The notes under the pieces were generated by a model. That model saw nothing but the letters and a program-made list of their open reading frames with translations. It did not search any database and was not told the origin of the DNA. Below, in pieces: positions 1-10,350 of a DNA stretch of 64,000 bases; the stretch's first letter is position 1; each line of letters starts with the position of its first letter. Both the position numbers and the translations under genes were made by a program. The DNA comes from Triplophysa rosa (Eukaryota > Chordata > Actinopteri > Cypriniformes > Nemacheilidae). Location of the stretch: positions 13,482,550 through 13,546,549 of the forward strand of contig NC_079902.1 in the NCBI RefSeq assembly GCF_024868665.1, given 5' to 3'.

Positions 1-734
1 GAATTCAAATTGGCCCTAAACCCATTTTTCCAGGCCTCCTTATTAAAGCCAACGGATACATGGCCACTTTGAATGCTCAATAATTTCCAACTGCAAAGTC
101 ATTTTATGAGCATTGTGCTGCTTTGTTCCCAGCAAAACTAAACAGATCATGGACTCAAAAGACCATTGACTTCATCAATAATCTGCAGCAAAAGATCTTC
201 ATAATTAATATGGTCTCAGCCAGATGCCTCACATCCCAGCCCCCTATTTGTAGCGTGAGTGAACAACAAAGTGAAACGGTTCCATTCACTACTTCCTGTC
301 ATTGAACGCAATTGATCAGTCTGCATGAAGCTGAATTGGTTTATGCTAATAGAGCGTGTGAGTACTTTATCTGGGGGGGGGTGAATAAAGCACTGTAATA
401 TCGTTTAGACAGATGAAATACAATGAGGATCATGAAGAATGCATACAGGCTCATTTCACGTAGAACATTTGTATCGATTTGGAAAAAGGTTACTTAAAGA
501 TGGTAAATAACATGGCATCAATGATTCAGAACGGCGTATGAATTAAAGAGCTGTTTTATTTTGTCTCATTTAGCTTAGCTTAAAATATTTTTTGGTCATG
601 TTGCTTTGATAGGCATGTAAGTTAGGTTGAAACCTTTAATCCATGAATTATTGTTCTACAATGAAAAACATAACTTTGTGTCTGCTGTGTAGAATTTTGT
701 TTTTGAAAACCACTATGAAACCGTATTAAAGTGC
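1..734. other. Intergenic, no gene seen
   Basis: AT-rich sequence with no convincing reading frame, splice pattern or recognisable repeat. A short G-run lies near 373-381. Nothing else can be supported. Confidence 0.6.
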
Positions 735-742
735 CCATGAAA

Positions 743-1525
743 CAGTGGCGGCGTTTCACCAAAACCTAGGGTATGGCAAAATTTCCTCTAGCCATACAAC
801 AACGACATTCCAAAGTAACGGAACCATAAATTATACCACATCATATCTAAACAAAACGTGTACAAGAATCCACAAAACTGAATGAATGCACTAACATGCA
901 CAACGACTTACAGATAACAAACCCCTCCCTCATATCGTTAAAATATCTACTAAACCATCTGCCATTTATACTGCGTGTGACAATCGCTGTCGCAGATGTT
1001 GTAATTAAAAACCACCAACGACAACGTTAATCGGGAACCTGCAACACAATAGTGTCAAAAAACATGCGTCATACCCACTACACCATTGAAACTGTTGATG
1101 ACTAAGTGTCGTTTTTACACTCGTAAATATACATACGTAAAATATACATGCTTTCGACGCCCATGCTAGAAATAAACAGACTATAAAAAAAAGCCGTAAA
1201 AATAGGGCACAATATACTGTATTAATATGAAGGAATTTTCCGTGTTCATTTTTACAGTTGTTTTACCTGTATTTTACATTTTGCACTGCATTCATTTGCA
1301 TTTTAGCATTAATAGAAATGTCCGTAAAATAAAGGAAAATGTACTGGTAATTTTCTGCCAGTACTTTATCTGTTTTTTTACGGGATTTTTTTTTACAGTG
1401 CAGTAGTCTTAAATATTTTGATTATCTTTAATGAGCATCAATATGCAGAATTTGTTTCCACTGTTTTGTCTGAATGCTAGGTTATGGCAACTGCCACACT
1501 CTGCCATACGTAAACGCAGCCCATA
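743..1525. mobile_element. Non-autonomous hAT element, copy 1
   Basis: The element starts CAGTGGCGGCG and ends with a decayed complement (CGCAGCCCATA). It is flanked by a perfect 8-bp target duplication CCATGAAA at 735-742 and 1526-1533, the hAT signature. It is homologous along most of its length to the copy at 56325-57097. It has no transposase. A tRNA-like stretch (about 985-1100, read on the minus strand) carries an A-box-like segment and a decayed B-box. A younger insertion at about 1184-1400 splits it. Confidence 0.85.
1184..1400. mobile_element. Small TIR element nested in hAT copy 1
   Basis: A segment of about 217 bp, rich in 'gtaaaa' motifs and ending TTTTTTTACAGTG, is absent from the homologous position of the hAT copy at 56325. 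The short flanking sequence around the junction (cagact / cagtagtct) resembles the uninterrupted site. This is probably a MITE of the ACTGTAAAA-ended type. Boundaries are approximate. Confidence 0.5.
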
Positions 1526-1842
1526 CCATGAAATCAAAGAAGTCGAGCCACAAAAAAACATGTTGTCTTCATAAGCTTTAAAGAGTATATATTACGAGAT
1601 CATGTAAATTACATTTCATGCAGTGAGTAATGTTGCCGTGTGTGAATGTAAGCAGTCTGCCAAGTTGTGAATGAATAACAAAGTTATTGGCTTGGAATAA
1701 AGGGAGTCGACTCTGAATCATACAAATGAGTCGTGCCCTAGTACGATTCACGAACCGCCGCGGATTTATATCACTACATATAGTCCCCGCCTTTGTTTTG
1801 TTAGGACTGCCCGCGAAAACTTCTCTCTTCTCCCCCAAACCA

Positions 1843-2082
1843 AAGAGTATAGATACCAAGATGCGAAACTCAATAGAACGTTCCATTGCAACACCAGCGC
1901 CCTACGAATTCCGCCATTTTGGGGTGAAATTCAACCTAAATGATAATAGATGATGACAAAAGCCTTGGCTCACTAGAAACCATGTCAGTTATAAAGATTT
2001 TCACCCCAAAATGGCGGCTGCGCTGTTTCTCAAAAATCCCCAGTTTTGCCACTTGGTATCTATACTTTTTGCCCAAACACTG
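1843..2082. repeat. Long inverted repeat (foldback element)
   Basis: The arms at about 1843-1931 and 1998-2082 are inverted copies. The outer part pairs AGTATAGATACCAAG with CTTGGTATCTATACT, and the inner part pairs CCGCCATTTTGGGGTGAAA with its complement, with a spacer of about 65 bp. Arm length near 85 bp suggests a foldback MITE. No target duplication could be fixed, and no gene is present around it. Confidence 0.65.
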
Positions 2083-2439
2083 TAGCTCGTGAGCCTCATT
2101 CGCGGTAGACCAATCACAGCAGACTATACCATCTGACCAATCAGATCAGAGTAGACTGCCGGAAAGGAGGGGATTAGATGGATGATTCGCCAAACTAATC
2201 ATTTAAGAGTCAGTCAAGAAGTAAGGTAAGAAAAACTGCATATTATAACAAAATAAGAGTGTTTTACACCTTGTATGTACGTAAACATGTTGTTGGACAC
2301 TCCATAAACCAAAATAGGGCTTTAAAAATCAAGGAATATTTACTCTTTAATCAAAATCTGAAAGTGTGCTTTCGCTCGTGCTTAGCGATTTTTCTGTGAT
2401 GATGTCAGATTGATGGCTTGGGCCCCTCTACTCCAACTG

Positions 2440-2957
2440 TCAAATCCTGAGAAAATCACCTGTAAAGTTGTGCATCAGAGGCACTGTAGCAGGTCATTGC
2501 TAGAAGAAACAGGTTTGTTTTAACGCTCTCTATGGGCCGTTTTATAAAAGCAATAAGCCCCGCGAAGCAGTGGGTTACAAGTGCATTTTATAACAGCTAA
2601 GGTTTTAGGCACGCCCCTAGCTGTTATAAAATGCACTGTAACTCACTGCTTCTTGGGGCTTATTGCTTTAATAGATACCAAACTTGAGTAGGTATTTCCC
2701 AAAGAGCGGGCAGCAGCGAGTGAAGTTTGTAGGCGTGTTTCCAACCATTTTTGTTCGTGCTGCATCCACTCGCAAAATAAAGTTTTGATATATTTACGGT
2801 ATGAAATTTACAAAATATCTTCATGGAACATGATCTTTCCTTAATATCCTAATGGTTTTGGCTTATAAGAAAAATTGATGTTTTTGACCCATACAATGCA
2901 TTGTTGGCTATTGCTACAAATATACCCCTGCTACTGGTTTTGTGGTCCAGGGTCACC
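2440..2957. mobile_element. TIR repeat (TGTGACCCTGG family), interrupted copy
   Basis: Sequence at about 2448-2503 and 2768-2957 matches the inner and right parts of the fuller element at 32930-33275 (shared phrases: gagaaaatcacc, ttttgatatatttacgg, gacccatacaatg, terminal tggtccagggtcac). The left end is missing. About 260 bp of unrelated sequence at 2504-2767, including a foldback, has been inserted in the middle. Confidence 0.65.
2547..2671. repeat. Foldback hairpin inserted in older repeat
   Basis: Two arms of about 55 bp (beginning AAAGCAATAAGCCCC and ending GGGGCTTATTGCTTT) are near-perfect inverted copies around a short AGGC-containing loop. A single decayed relative of the arm occurs at about 24848-24912, so this is a dispersed foldback family rather than a chance palindrome. 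Confidence 0.65.
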
Positions 2958-3289
2958 TTTGGAAATACATTACAATACAGAAAAAAGATTATTTGAGTAT
3001 TTTGGATAAACACATTGGGTTAGCTTCTGTTACATTTTTCTTTGCTGTCCCTTTTTATAGTTTGATTTCAGAGTAAATACTGTTTTCTGTATCTGCATTT
3101 TTATTTACATTTCTTATTCAGTTATTCAGGACAACACAGTTGCCTGCCATGTGTGCCTGTTAGGACCTGAATATTTCTAAAATCCCCCATTTCATCCTCG
3201 TCCTCAATCCCTGTTGTGCTGCAGACAGCTCTTTCCAAGCTGATACTGATAAACTGCAGCTGGCAGTAAACATCTATAATCTCATGAGC

Positions 3290-3557
3290 TTGAATACAAT
3301 TTTGTTGCTGTCCTTCCAAAATTTGGGATGTCACAATTTGCTGTTTTTCAGAAAATGGAAAAAAACTGTTCTTTTTAAATGATTAAATACTGCGTTTATC
3401 AAAGTTGACAAGCACTTTTCAATACTTTTTATTGGTTTGGTATTTGCAAAACCAAGTGACAAATATAAAGGGAGACTAATAACAATAATTTATGTAAAAA
3501 AATCACAAAATATTGAGATACTAGGTTTCAGGTGGACACCCGCGATGTTCAAAAACG
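3290..3557 (+). mobile_element. MITE, copy 1 of a family with inverted ends
   Basis: This segment is homologous, in opposite orientation, to 19452-19727. Shared blocks include tttttcagaaaatgg, ttttaaatgattaaatact, caaagttgacaag and agtgacaaa(t/c)ataaaggg. The better-preserved copy shows inverted ends (ATATCGTCGCTGTCCTT... against ATATCGCTGCTATCCTT...), so it is a non-autonomous DNA element of about 270 bp. The open frames across it are incidental. Confidence 0.6.
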
Positions 3558-4175
3558 TTCCACTGATCTTAAACTTGAAATTAGAATTATTAATGTCTGT
3601 TTTTATGCTGTTGGTTATTTATTATTTTCTTTGAATAACTAAGGAAGACTACCCTTTCTCTTGTTGTCATTGTAGTTTGGTAAACTCTGTGAGATGAGCT
3701 CACTCCCGCTGATAAGTTGGCCCGCCGTTTTCACAGCACGACTTCCATAGCATGGTAGCCCAAACTTCCCCATGCACCTCCTTCCACCCAGACTAGTTTT
3801 TAATTCCCGCTGCTTTGTTTTCCTCAACTATAAGCGGTGATTTGCTTCTAACACCCGTACTCACAGAACGCCAGCGAGCGGGGGAGGTCTGCTTCCTGTT
3901 TCAAAGGAAGCTGGAAGGAAATAAAGCATCTTTGAGTTTGAGAAACTTTCCATGTGCAGTTATAGTTGAAGTTGAGAGATTGAGATAAACAGACTTGTGC
4001 TACGTGGAGTGAAATGTGATTTTAAACCTGAGTTCCTGGCCGTGCTTTATCTCTGCTGCAGCTGACTGTCCTATTAGCAGCTCACATTCATTTCATGCTT
4101 GGATGAGCATGAGAGAAGTTCTAGGATTTGTTGTTTTTGCTGTAGTTTCTCATTCCTCCTTTTTGTATTGGGAAT

Positions 4176-4207
<32 letters not shown>

Positions 4208-4440
4208 TACAAGTGTGTTTGTCCCAGCTGATGCTCTTCCCAATGTAGTTATCGAAGCTATCTAATGCCTTGTCTGAAGAAGGAAATTGGGTTCACATAT
4301 TTCCTTTTTGTTTTGTGGCGTATCTTTTAAAGCGGAGGTAATCTTGAGTACCTATATAGAGTAGTATTGCATACTTAGTATTTAGTTTGATCAAATTTAT
4401 AAAAGAGAGAACCAGCAGTACGATTATTTCTGAAAACAGG
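3558..4440. other. Intergenic with (TG)n microsatellite
   Basis: No gene seen. A TG dinucleotide repeat of about 28 bp lies at 4176-4203. The rest is unique-looking sequence. Confidence 0.5.
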
Positions 4441-4449
4441 CGAGCCCCT

Positions 4450-5230
4450 GGAGCGTGCAGGGGGGGGCGGAACTACAGCACGAGAACACAATACATCATC
4501 GCATTATCCCTGCATAACTGTTGATTCACTATTTCACTATCAAGTTTGTGTTGTTTACATAATGCTAGTATGAGCCGATTGCCAACAAAACACAGACATT
4601 TGACTCAGGTTCACTTATCGTATGTGGTTCATGTCCGGCATCTTGTAGCGCTGGGACTGCTCCATCTATCAGTTTCAAATGATCTCCAAATCCAGCGTTA
4701 TATCCACAGTTTATATAACATTCCTCTCCGAAATGCACAACAAACGAAGGAGCACATTGATGGGCGTGCTCTTTCTCTCGCTGGTTGACGCGTGAGCGTG
4801 CTCTTTCTCTCGCTCATGCTGAATGATGCATGGGCGTGCTTTTCCGGGACAATTGCCCAATAAGGGACTAAGAAAAGTTGTTACGTAAAAGAATTTCATG
4901 TTCGAAAAAACTTCACAAAACCTGTACGAACCTTGGGGGAGTGTATCGAGCACAGAAATACTACGTCATACGCACAACTCATTTTTTGACAAGTTGACCA
5001 TGTTAAGCATGAGAAGCAAGCGCGTTTAACATTGTAAAGTCAGAATGCATGAAACACTGTTGAACCACCACTTTAAAAACTTCGCTCACGTTTAGTGGGA
5101 ATAATGAATTGAAGAATGGTTCATTCTGCGCTAGATAAGCCTCCAAATTGATCTTGATTGCCTTGGCAGCGTCGAGCACATAAAGTGTCTGCCAAAATAA
5201 AGGCCATTGATTGGTCGTCAGAAATATCAT
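4450..5230. repeat. Unclassified repeat-like region
   Basis: GC-richer patch in an AT-rich desert. The phrase 'gcgtgctctttctctcgct' occurs twice, and a third shortened GGGCGTGCTTTT occurs between 4760 and 4845. The composition and several short open frames without splice or coding signals suggest an old transposon. No ends or target duplications were found. Confidence 0.35.
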
Positions 5231-6815
5231 CAGCCTAACTTATGCCCTCACATTTACTGCAACGATGGAATGATGTTTCATATCACTGACCTTCAATTAT
5301 CCCTCTCGAAATGTCAAACCGTTCGAAGGTGCCCGAGTCCAACATTTCTCATTGATCTGTATTCATCACCTAACAGAGACCAATCAATGTGAAGAATATA
5401 ATCAGGCTTCTGTTTTATAATTGCAGTAGTTTTATAGTGTGTAGGGGTGTTACTATGGCTAGTGTTTGCAAATACATTCAAACTTCATCTCTTGATCAGA
5501 TTAATTTACCCAAAAAATAAAATGATTATAAATTATTATAAATGTCCTCAATCTTTCTTCTGCAGAGCACAAAAGATCATTTAATGAATATCAGGTTTAA
5601 CATTTTAATGTCAGTTTAATAATTTTATGTAACGTTATGACTCACTGTAATGCTTATTACTTGTACAAAAGTTATAGATGTGGTCCTCAAATCTAATGTG
5701 ATGCAGAACCTACTCCTTGTTGTTTTCATACTCATATTTATTTATTTAATGAACTAATTGAATTATTTAAAACTAATATTAAACCCTAATTGTGCTGACA
5801 AAAATTGTTTTTTACCACTAATTGGAGTACATGAAATGTGAACAGTGAGCCACATATTATATTATTTTGCTGGCATAAATTATCTAGTGGCTTTATTTTG
5901 GACTATTTGTTTTTCAACATGCAATTGGGACGAGACCATCCCTTCGATACAATCACAAGTAGTCACAGGAGACACATCTGAGATGCATGTTAATACCAGG
6001 TGTAAATGGAAATGTGTCTTGGTTAACCTCTTGTCACTACACTAGATATGAAGAGACTCCAGAGAAGGTGAATTATGAGGCTTCGTTTGAAAGTCTCTGA
6101 AGATCAGATTTTCTGACAGTACTGGAAATCAGAACAGCAGGGTTGCTACACATTTCAGTGAGAGCAATAAAGTGACGAGACATCATTTTGGCAAACGCTA
6201 AAACAACATTTGCCTTCTTTGAAATGGCACTTAAAATGGACTTGTTCCAAAGACAGAAACACAGTCCCAAGGACGTTCAGAGATCAAGATTCTGTCCCAA
6301 ATGGTGCAGTTGACGATCTTCAACCTTTGTAACGCATCAAAGGCAAATAACTTTAATCCATTAAGCAAAAAAAAAATTTAAGCCACGGCAGAGTTACTCC
6401 AGCCACTTTATCTTACTGGTTCATCTGAAATTAAATTGTTTTACTTGTTATTTACAAATTCTACATGAATTTTCGGCCCTAAATTTTATGTTTTATATCT
6501 AAAGCTACTGTATAGTTAGGAATGTCTCCCGTTTAACCTTTACCTGCTTTTTCTGACTTAAGGGGAATTCAAATTATAACAATACCTATAACTACAAAAA
6601 AAGTAAAGTTTTAAAAATCGTTCTTAATTTAGGTGAATAACGGGCTTCACATCACAACTTTAACAATAAAAATACATTGAACGGTATCATTAGGATCAGA
6701 ATCAGAGCGATTTTTCCAGCTGATGAACGATAAAACATACTGTTAAACAGTCTCTGGCAGATGTCTAATGTTTAGCTATTCATGTGATTAAAGACTATTA
6801 TATACTGCTGTAACA
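5231..6815. other. AT-rich intergenic, no gene seen
   Basis: No reading frame with family resemblance, no clear repeat ends and no RNA gene recognised. Confidence 0.5.
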
Positions 6816-6819
6816 CTTA

Positions 6820-8665
6820 TACGTCTGAGTAAGCTATCAAAGATTGGATGGCCTCTAACGTTTTACATTTTAATGAGAGTAAGTCAGAAATAATGATATT
6901 TGGCCCGATTCTTACTAATAAGTCCTTAGACACTGATCTGGGACCTTTGCGTTCATATGTGAAGTCTACAGCCCAAAATTTGGGTATAACGTTAGACAGG
7001 GATTTTAAACTAGACAAACAGATAAACTCTGTAAAGTCAAGTTTTTATCACTTAGGGCTCTTATCTAAGGTCAAGGCTTTTTTATCATTTAATGTTTTGA
7101 ACAGCTTATACATGTCTTTATTTCATCTTGTCTAGATTACTGTAATGACCTCTATGTTGGTGTCAATCAGGCCTCGCTCTCACGTTTGCAGTTAGTGCAG
7201 AATGAACATATTTCCCCCATATTGGCTTCCCTTCACTGGCTTCCGGTCCGTTTTAGAATCGATTTCAAAATTTTATTTATTGCTTTTAAATCCTTAAATG
7301 GCTTAGCCCCATCCTATCTATCTGATTTAATTAAACCTCATGTTCCATCCAGGTCTCTGAGGTCTGCTGACCTTATGTTGTTGGCAGTCCCTAGAGTAAG
7401 ACTGAAGCAAAGGGGAGAGCGTGCCTTTGCTGTAGCTGCCCCAAACTGTGGAATACATTACAGGTATTAGTGCGGATGGCCCCTATTGCCATGTTTAAAA
7501 CTAGTCTTAAAGCCACAATATGGAAGAATTTTGTTATGAAATCACCAAAAATCACTTACACAGTATGGTATAGTTAATGCAGTTGTGTACTTACATTATT
7601 CCAAATGTTCCCAAGAATGTGCAAATCCAGAGAAATTCCTATTTAAAATAATAGCCCGTCCCTTGTCTCCCTTGTATTTGTCGCATATCAGTGACTTAAT
7701 ATCCGGTGCTCTGCACTACCCTCAGTTTCCGGTTGTAGAAAGTGGTTATACAGCATCTGGGATGCAGCATCTGTTGTCCTGTTGTTATGGATCACGATTA
7801 CTCTTTGGCGAGTAAAGGAAACCCAAAAAAAGCATAAACGTAGGCCAAATGAGGCAAGCAGGCTTATGGACAAATGAAGAAATAAAACAAGGATTAATAT
7901 CGGTGTGGCATTTTCTAAATGGAGAGAGCTTCGCGACCAACTTGGACTCGACAGAGACTCCACTCTCACATGTGTTTTAATAGACAGGTAAGCACTTTTT
8001 TTTATTGTACACGAAATACTCATGCACAGATTATTTGAATAGTCATGAATGCAGTTACCCTATGAAATACAGTATATGTCGCACAAAAAAATTAGCCAAT
8101 ACCAATAACGTTACTTGTAAATGCTGTGGGTTCGTTCAAATTTACTTTTTAAATGATGACTGTATGACTGTTTTAAACAGGTAAAACTTTGTAGCATTAC
8201 GCTACCAAATCAATTGACAAAGTCCAATATCAGTCGCGGGCTAACGTAGCATTACAGTCAGCGTTTCTTGCAAGCTAATTCATTACGATAACATAAAATA
8301 AAATTCATTACCTCGTCCGTGAACATGATGGGCGATCTAAATACGCCTCTGGATGGTGAAAACGACATGTCCCATAATTCCACTCGCCTGCATAACGTCA
8401 TTTAGCTTCGCCTTTTGTTGTTGTTTCGAAAGTGCGCCATCTAGCAGTCCAAATATTCCATATTGTGGCTTTAAAACACACTTTTATTCGTTGACCTTTA
8501 ACTCAGTCTGAGAGATGTGGTTGTTCTTTGTTATCTGTCTTTGATGTTCTTTGCTATCTGTGATCTGATGTTAATTTTATGACTTTTATGACTTTTTGTA
8601 CAGCACTTTGGTCAACTACGATTGTTTTAAATGTGCTTTAGAAATATATTAAACTTGAAAACTCG
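6820..8665 (+). pseudogene. L2-type LINE remnant, split by a DNA transposon
   Basis: At 6836-7135 and 7136-7480 two frames read the C-terminal end of an L2-clade reverse-transcriptase ORF. Recognisable stretches are WMASNVLHFNESKSEIMIFGP-like, DYCNDLYVG, and the typical SLHWLPVRFRIDFKILFIAFKSLNGLAPSYLSDLI block. A stop and frameshifts separate the parts. The frame resumes after the inserted element at 8475, and the L2 3' tail (cagcactttggtcaac... aaatgtgcttta) ends at about 8660. The copy is 5'-truncated at about 6820, as is usual for LINEs, and cannot be functional. Confidence 0.8.
7511..8470. mobile_element. TTAA-flanked DNA transposon (Kolobok/piggyBac-like) inside the L2
   Basis: The ends AGCCACAATATGGAA and TTCCATATTGTGGCT are perfect inverted repeats. 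TTAA lies on both sides (7507-7510, 8471-8474). Removing the insert with one TTAA restores the contiguous L2 reading 'agtcttaaaacacac', so the boundaries are supported by the empty site. Length is 960 bp and there is no recognisable transposase, so it is non-autonomous. Confidence 0.8.
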
Positions 8666-8872
8666 AAACTTAAGTTGGCAAAATATATGCTTTACATCCA
8701 GGACACGAGCGTACCATATAGCCTTCAGAGAGAGCATCCAGCCTTTGCTGTTCTTTGCTGTCATATTTTGAAGAAAAGACGTTCGGTAATGAAAACGAAA
8801 GCATCAGCAGCAGGTCATCTACATTCGTTTTACTGATTGCTTAACAATGCCTAAAATAAACATAACGTTATG

Positions 8873-10350
8873 GGCCGCGTTCCCCGAAACCTTCTTATCG
8901 CTACGTCGTTCTTAAGTTGTACCTTAAGCTGTACCTTATCATTAATATGTGTTTCCTGAAACGTTCTTAGTTAAGTATACCTTCTGTAAGTCATACGTTC
9001 AGAAGGTTGGTCTGGAGCGCTCTTAGCTATACCTTATCACTGTTGACAGTTCACTCCGCTAGTGGCCACTGTGACAAAAGTCTTATTTACATAGAAGTCC
9101 ATACAAATAAAATTCTAATGTTAAATACACCAGTATTTTGATGTGTCTTCATGCAAAGAATATAGTTGTCACTCTGATGGTTGTTAGCTTTTTAATTATA
9201 TTATCTAAAGGTGCATCAGCTGGCAAACCAAATAATTTAGAGTATATTTAAAGAGAAAGATTGTGGTAGGAAGTTGCGATACAGCGAATATTTTTGCTCA
9301 ATCAAATACGGCGCCATCCGCGGAGCAATTTAGTGTATGTGCATTTAATCAGTGAATACCTGGCTACAATTTATGCTGCAGGTATAGTTATAGAAAATAA
9401 AAGTTTACCTGCCACGGCAGCAAATCCACCAGCTTTTAGATCTTGTTGGTCTAACTCAAGACAAACTCAACGGAGCAGCCCCTGAATTCAGGTGTCTTTC
9501 CTGCTATAGCTGTTGATTATATGTTCCGCATTCTGCGCTTTTATTGAGTAGATAAAGACACTATAGCAACATATATTATGATAATATAAACCAGGGGTTC
9601 CCAATAATGAAAGGTATCTCATGGCACACTATTAAAGGAGAAAATAGGGAAAAAACACACATTCATAACTTTTTATTTTTCTTGTCATGAATGAATAAAC
9701 TTAATTGCAATATCAAAATACCTAATTTTAGGGCTGCACAATTATGGCATACTTGTTTATATTATTCCTCTTGTAAATATTGTAAACGCGCCACTTGCGC
9801 ATCCAGTGTGCAAGCACAATAACCGTGTGAACTATCCAAGTCTAATTGTTAGTTGCTGGAAAAAACTTTTTTAATGCACCGCAACAGCAAGCGGCTTTGC
9901 GTGATCCTCCTTATGACCTAAAGTTTGAGAACCTTTGCTATAAATGACCATACTACCAGTTAGTGTGTCGTGTTGAGACATTTGGGCATGAGATTGCGTG
10001 TTAGCACACTCATTTCACAATTAGATAAAATCCATGGTTGGATTTAGTTTGTAGTTTTTATCCCATGAGTCCTAATAAATGCAACCTCAACTACTTCTAA
10101 AGTGCTTATTTTATAAAGAACGCCGCTATCTCACATAAAGCAGTCCCTGTGTAGAGTGAATAATTGATTGTCGAGTGATCGATATCCATTAATTCAGCAC
10201 CACCGCCATGGACAGCACCTGTTAACGTGGCACGTAGGAAAGTAACCTCCTAAGGTCGGGAAACACACAGAAAAGGTATACCTGTAGTTAAGATATACCT
10301 TTAGAGTCTTCGTAGCACGCTAAGAGACAACGTTATCGGGAAACGCAACC
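8873..10350. mobile_element. TIR DNA element (GGCCGCGTT ends) with nested insertion
   Basis: The left end GGCCGCGTTCCCCGA and the right end TCGGGAAACGCAACC are imperfect inverted repeats. Sub-terminal sequences are also related: 'ccttaagctgtacctta' on the left, 'ggtatacctgtagttaag' and 'acgttatcgggaaac' on the right. Length is about 1.48 kb including a nested hAT of about 346 bp. No transposase was recognised and the target duplication is unclear. It may be Harbinger-like. Confidence 0.5.
9592..9937. mobile_element. Short hAT-type element
   Basis: The ends CAGGGGTTCCCAA and TTGAGAACCTTTG are imperfect inverted repeats of the CAGGGGT type. The flanks atataaac / ctataaat share six bases and may be a decayed 8-bp duplication. 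Non-coding, about 346 bp. Confidence 0.5.

Noticed and set aside
3122..3334. Minus-strand frame with a stretch loosely like IST1 (AHEIIDVYCQL)
   Set aside because: Similarity is limited to about 12 residues, the rest does not fit, there is no exon context, and part overlaps the MITE at 3290-3557.
4016..4231. Open frame across the TG microsatellite
   Set aside because: Its tail is translated dinucleotide repeat (CVCVCV). No splice or family support.
7688..8023. 111-codon minus-strand frame
   Set aside because: Lies wholly inside the non-coding TTAA element at 7511-8470, with no protein resemblance.
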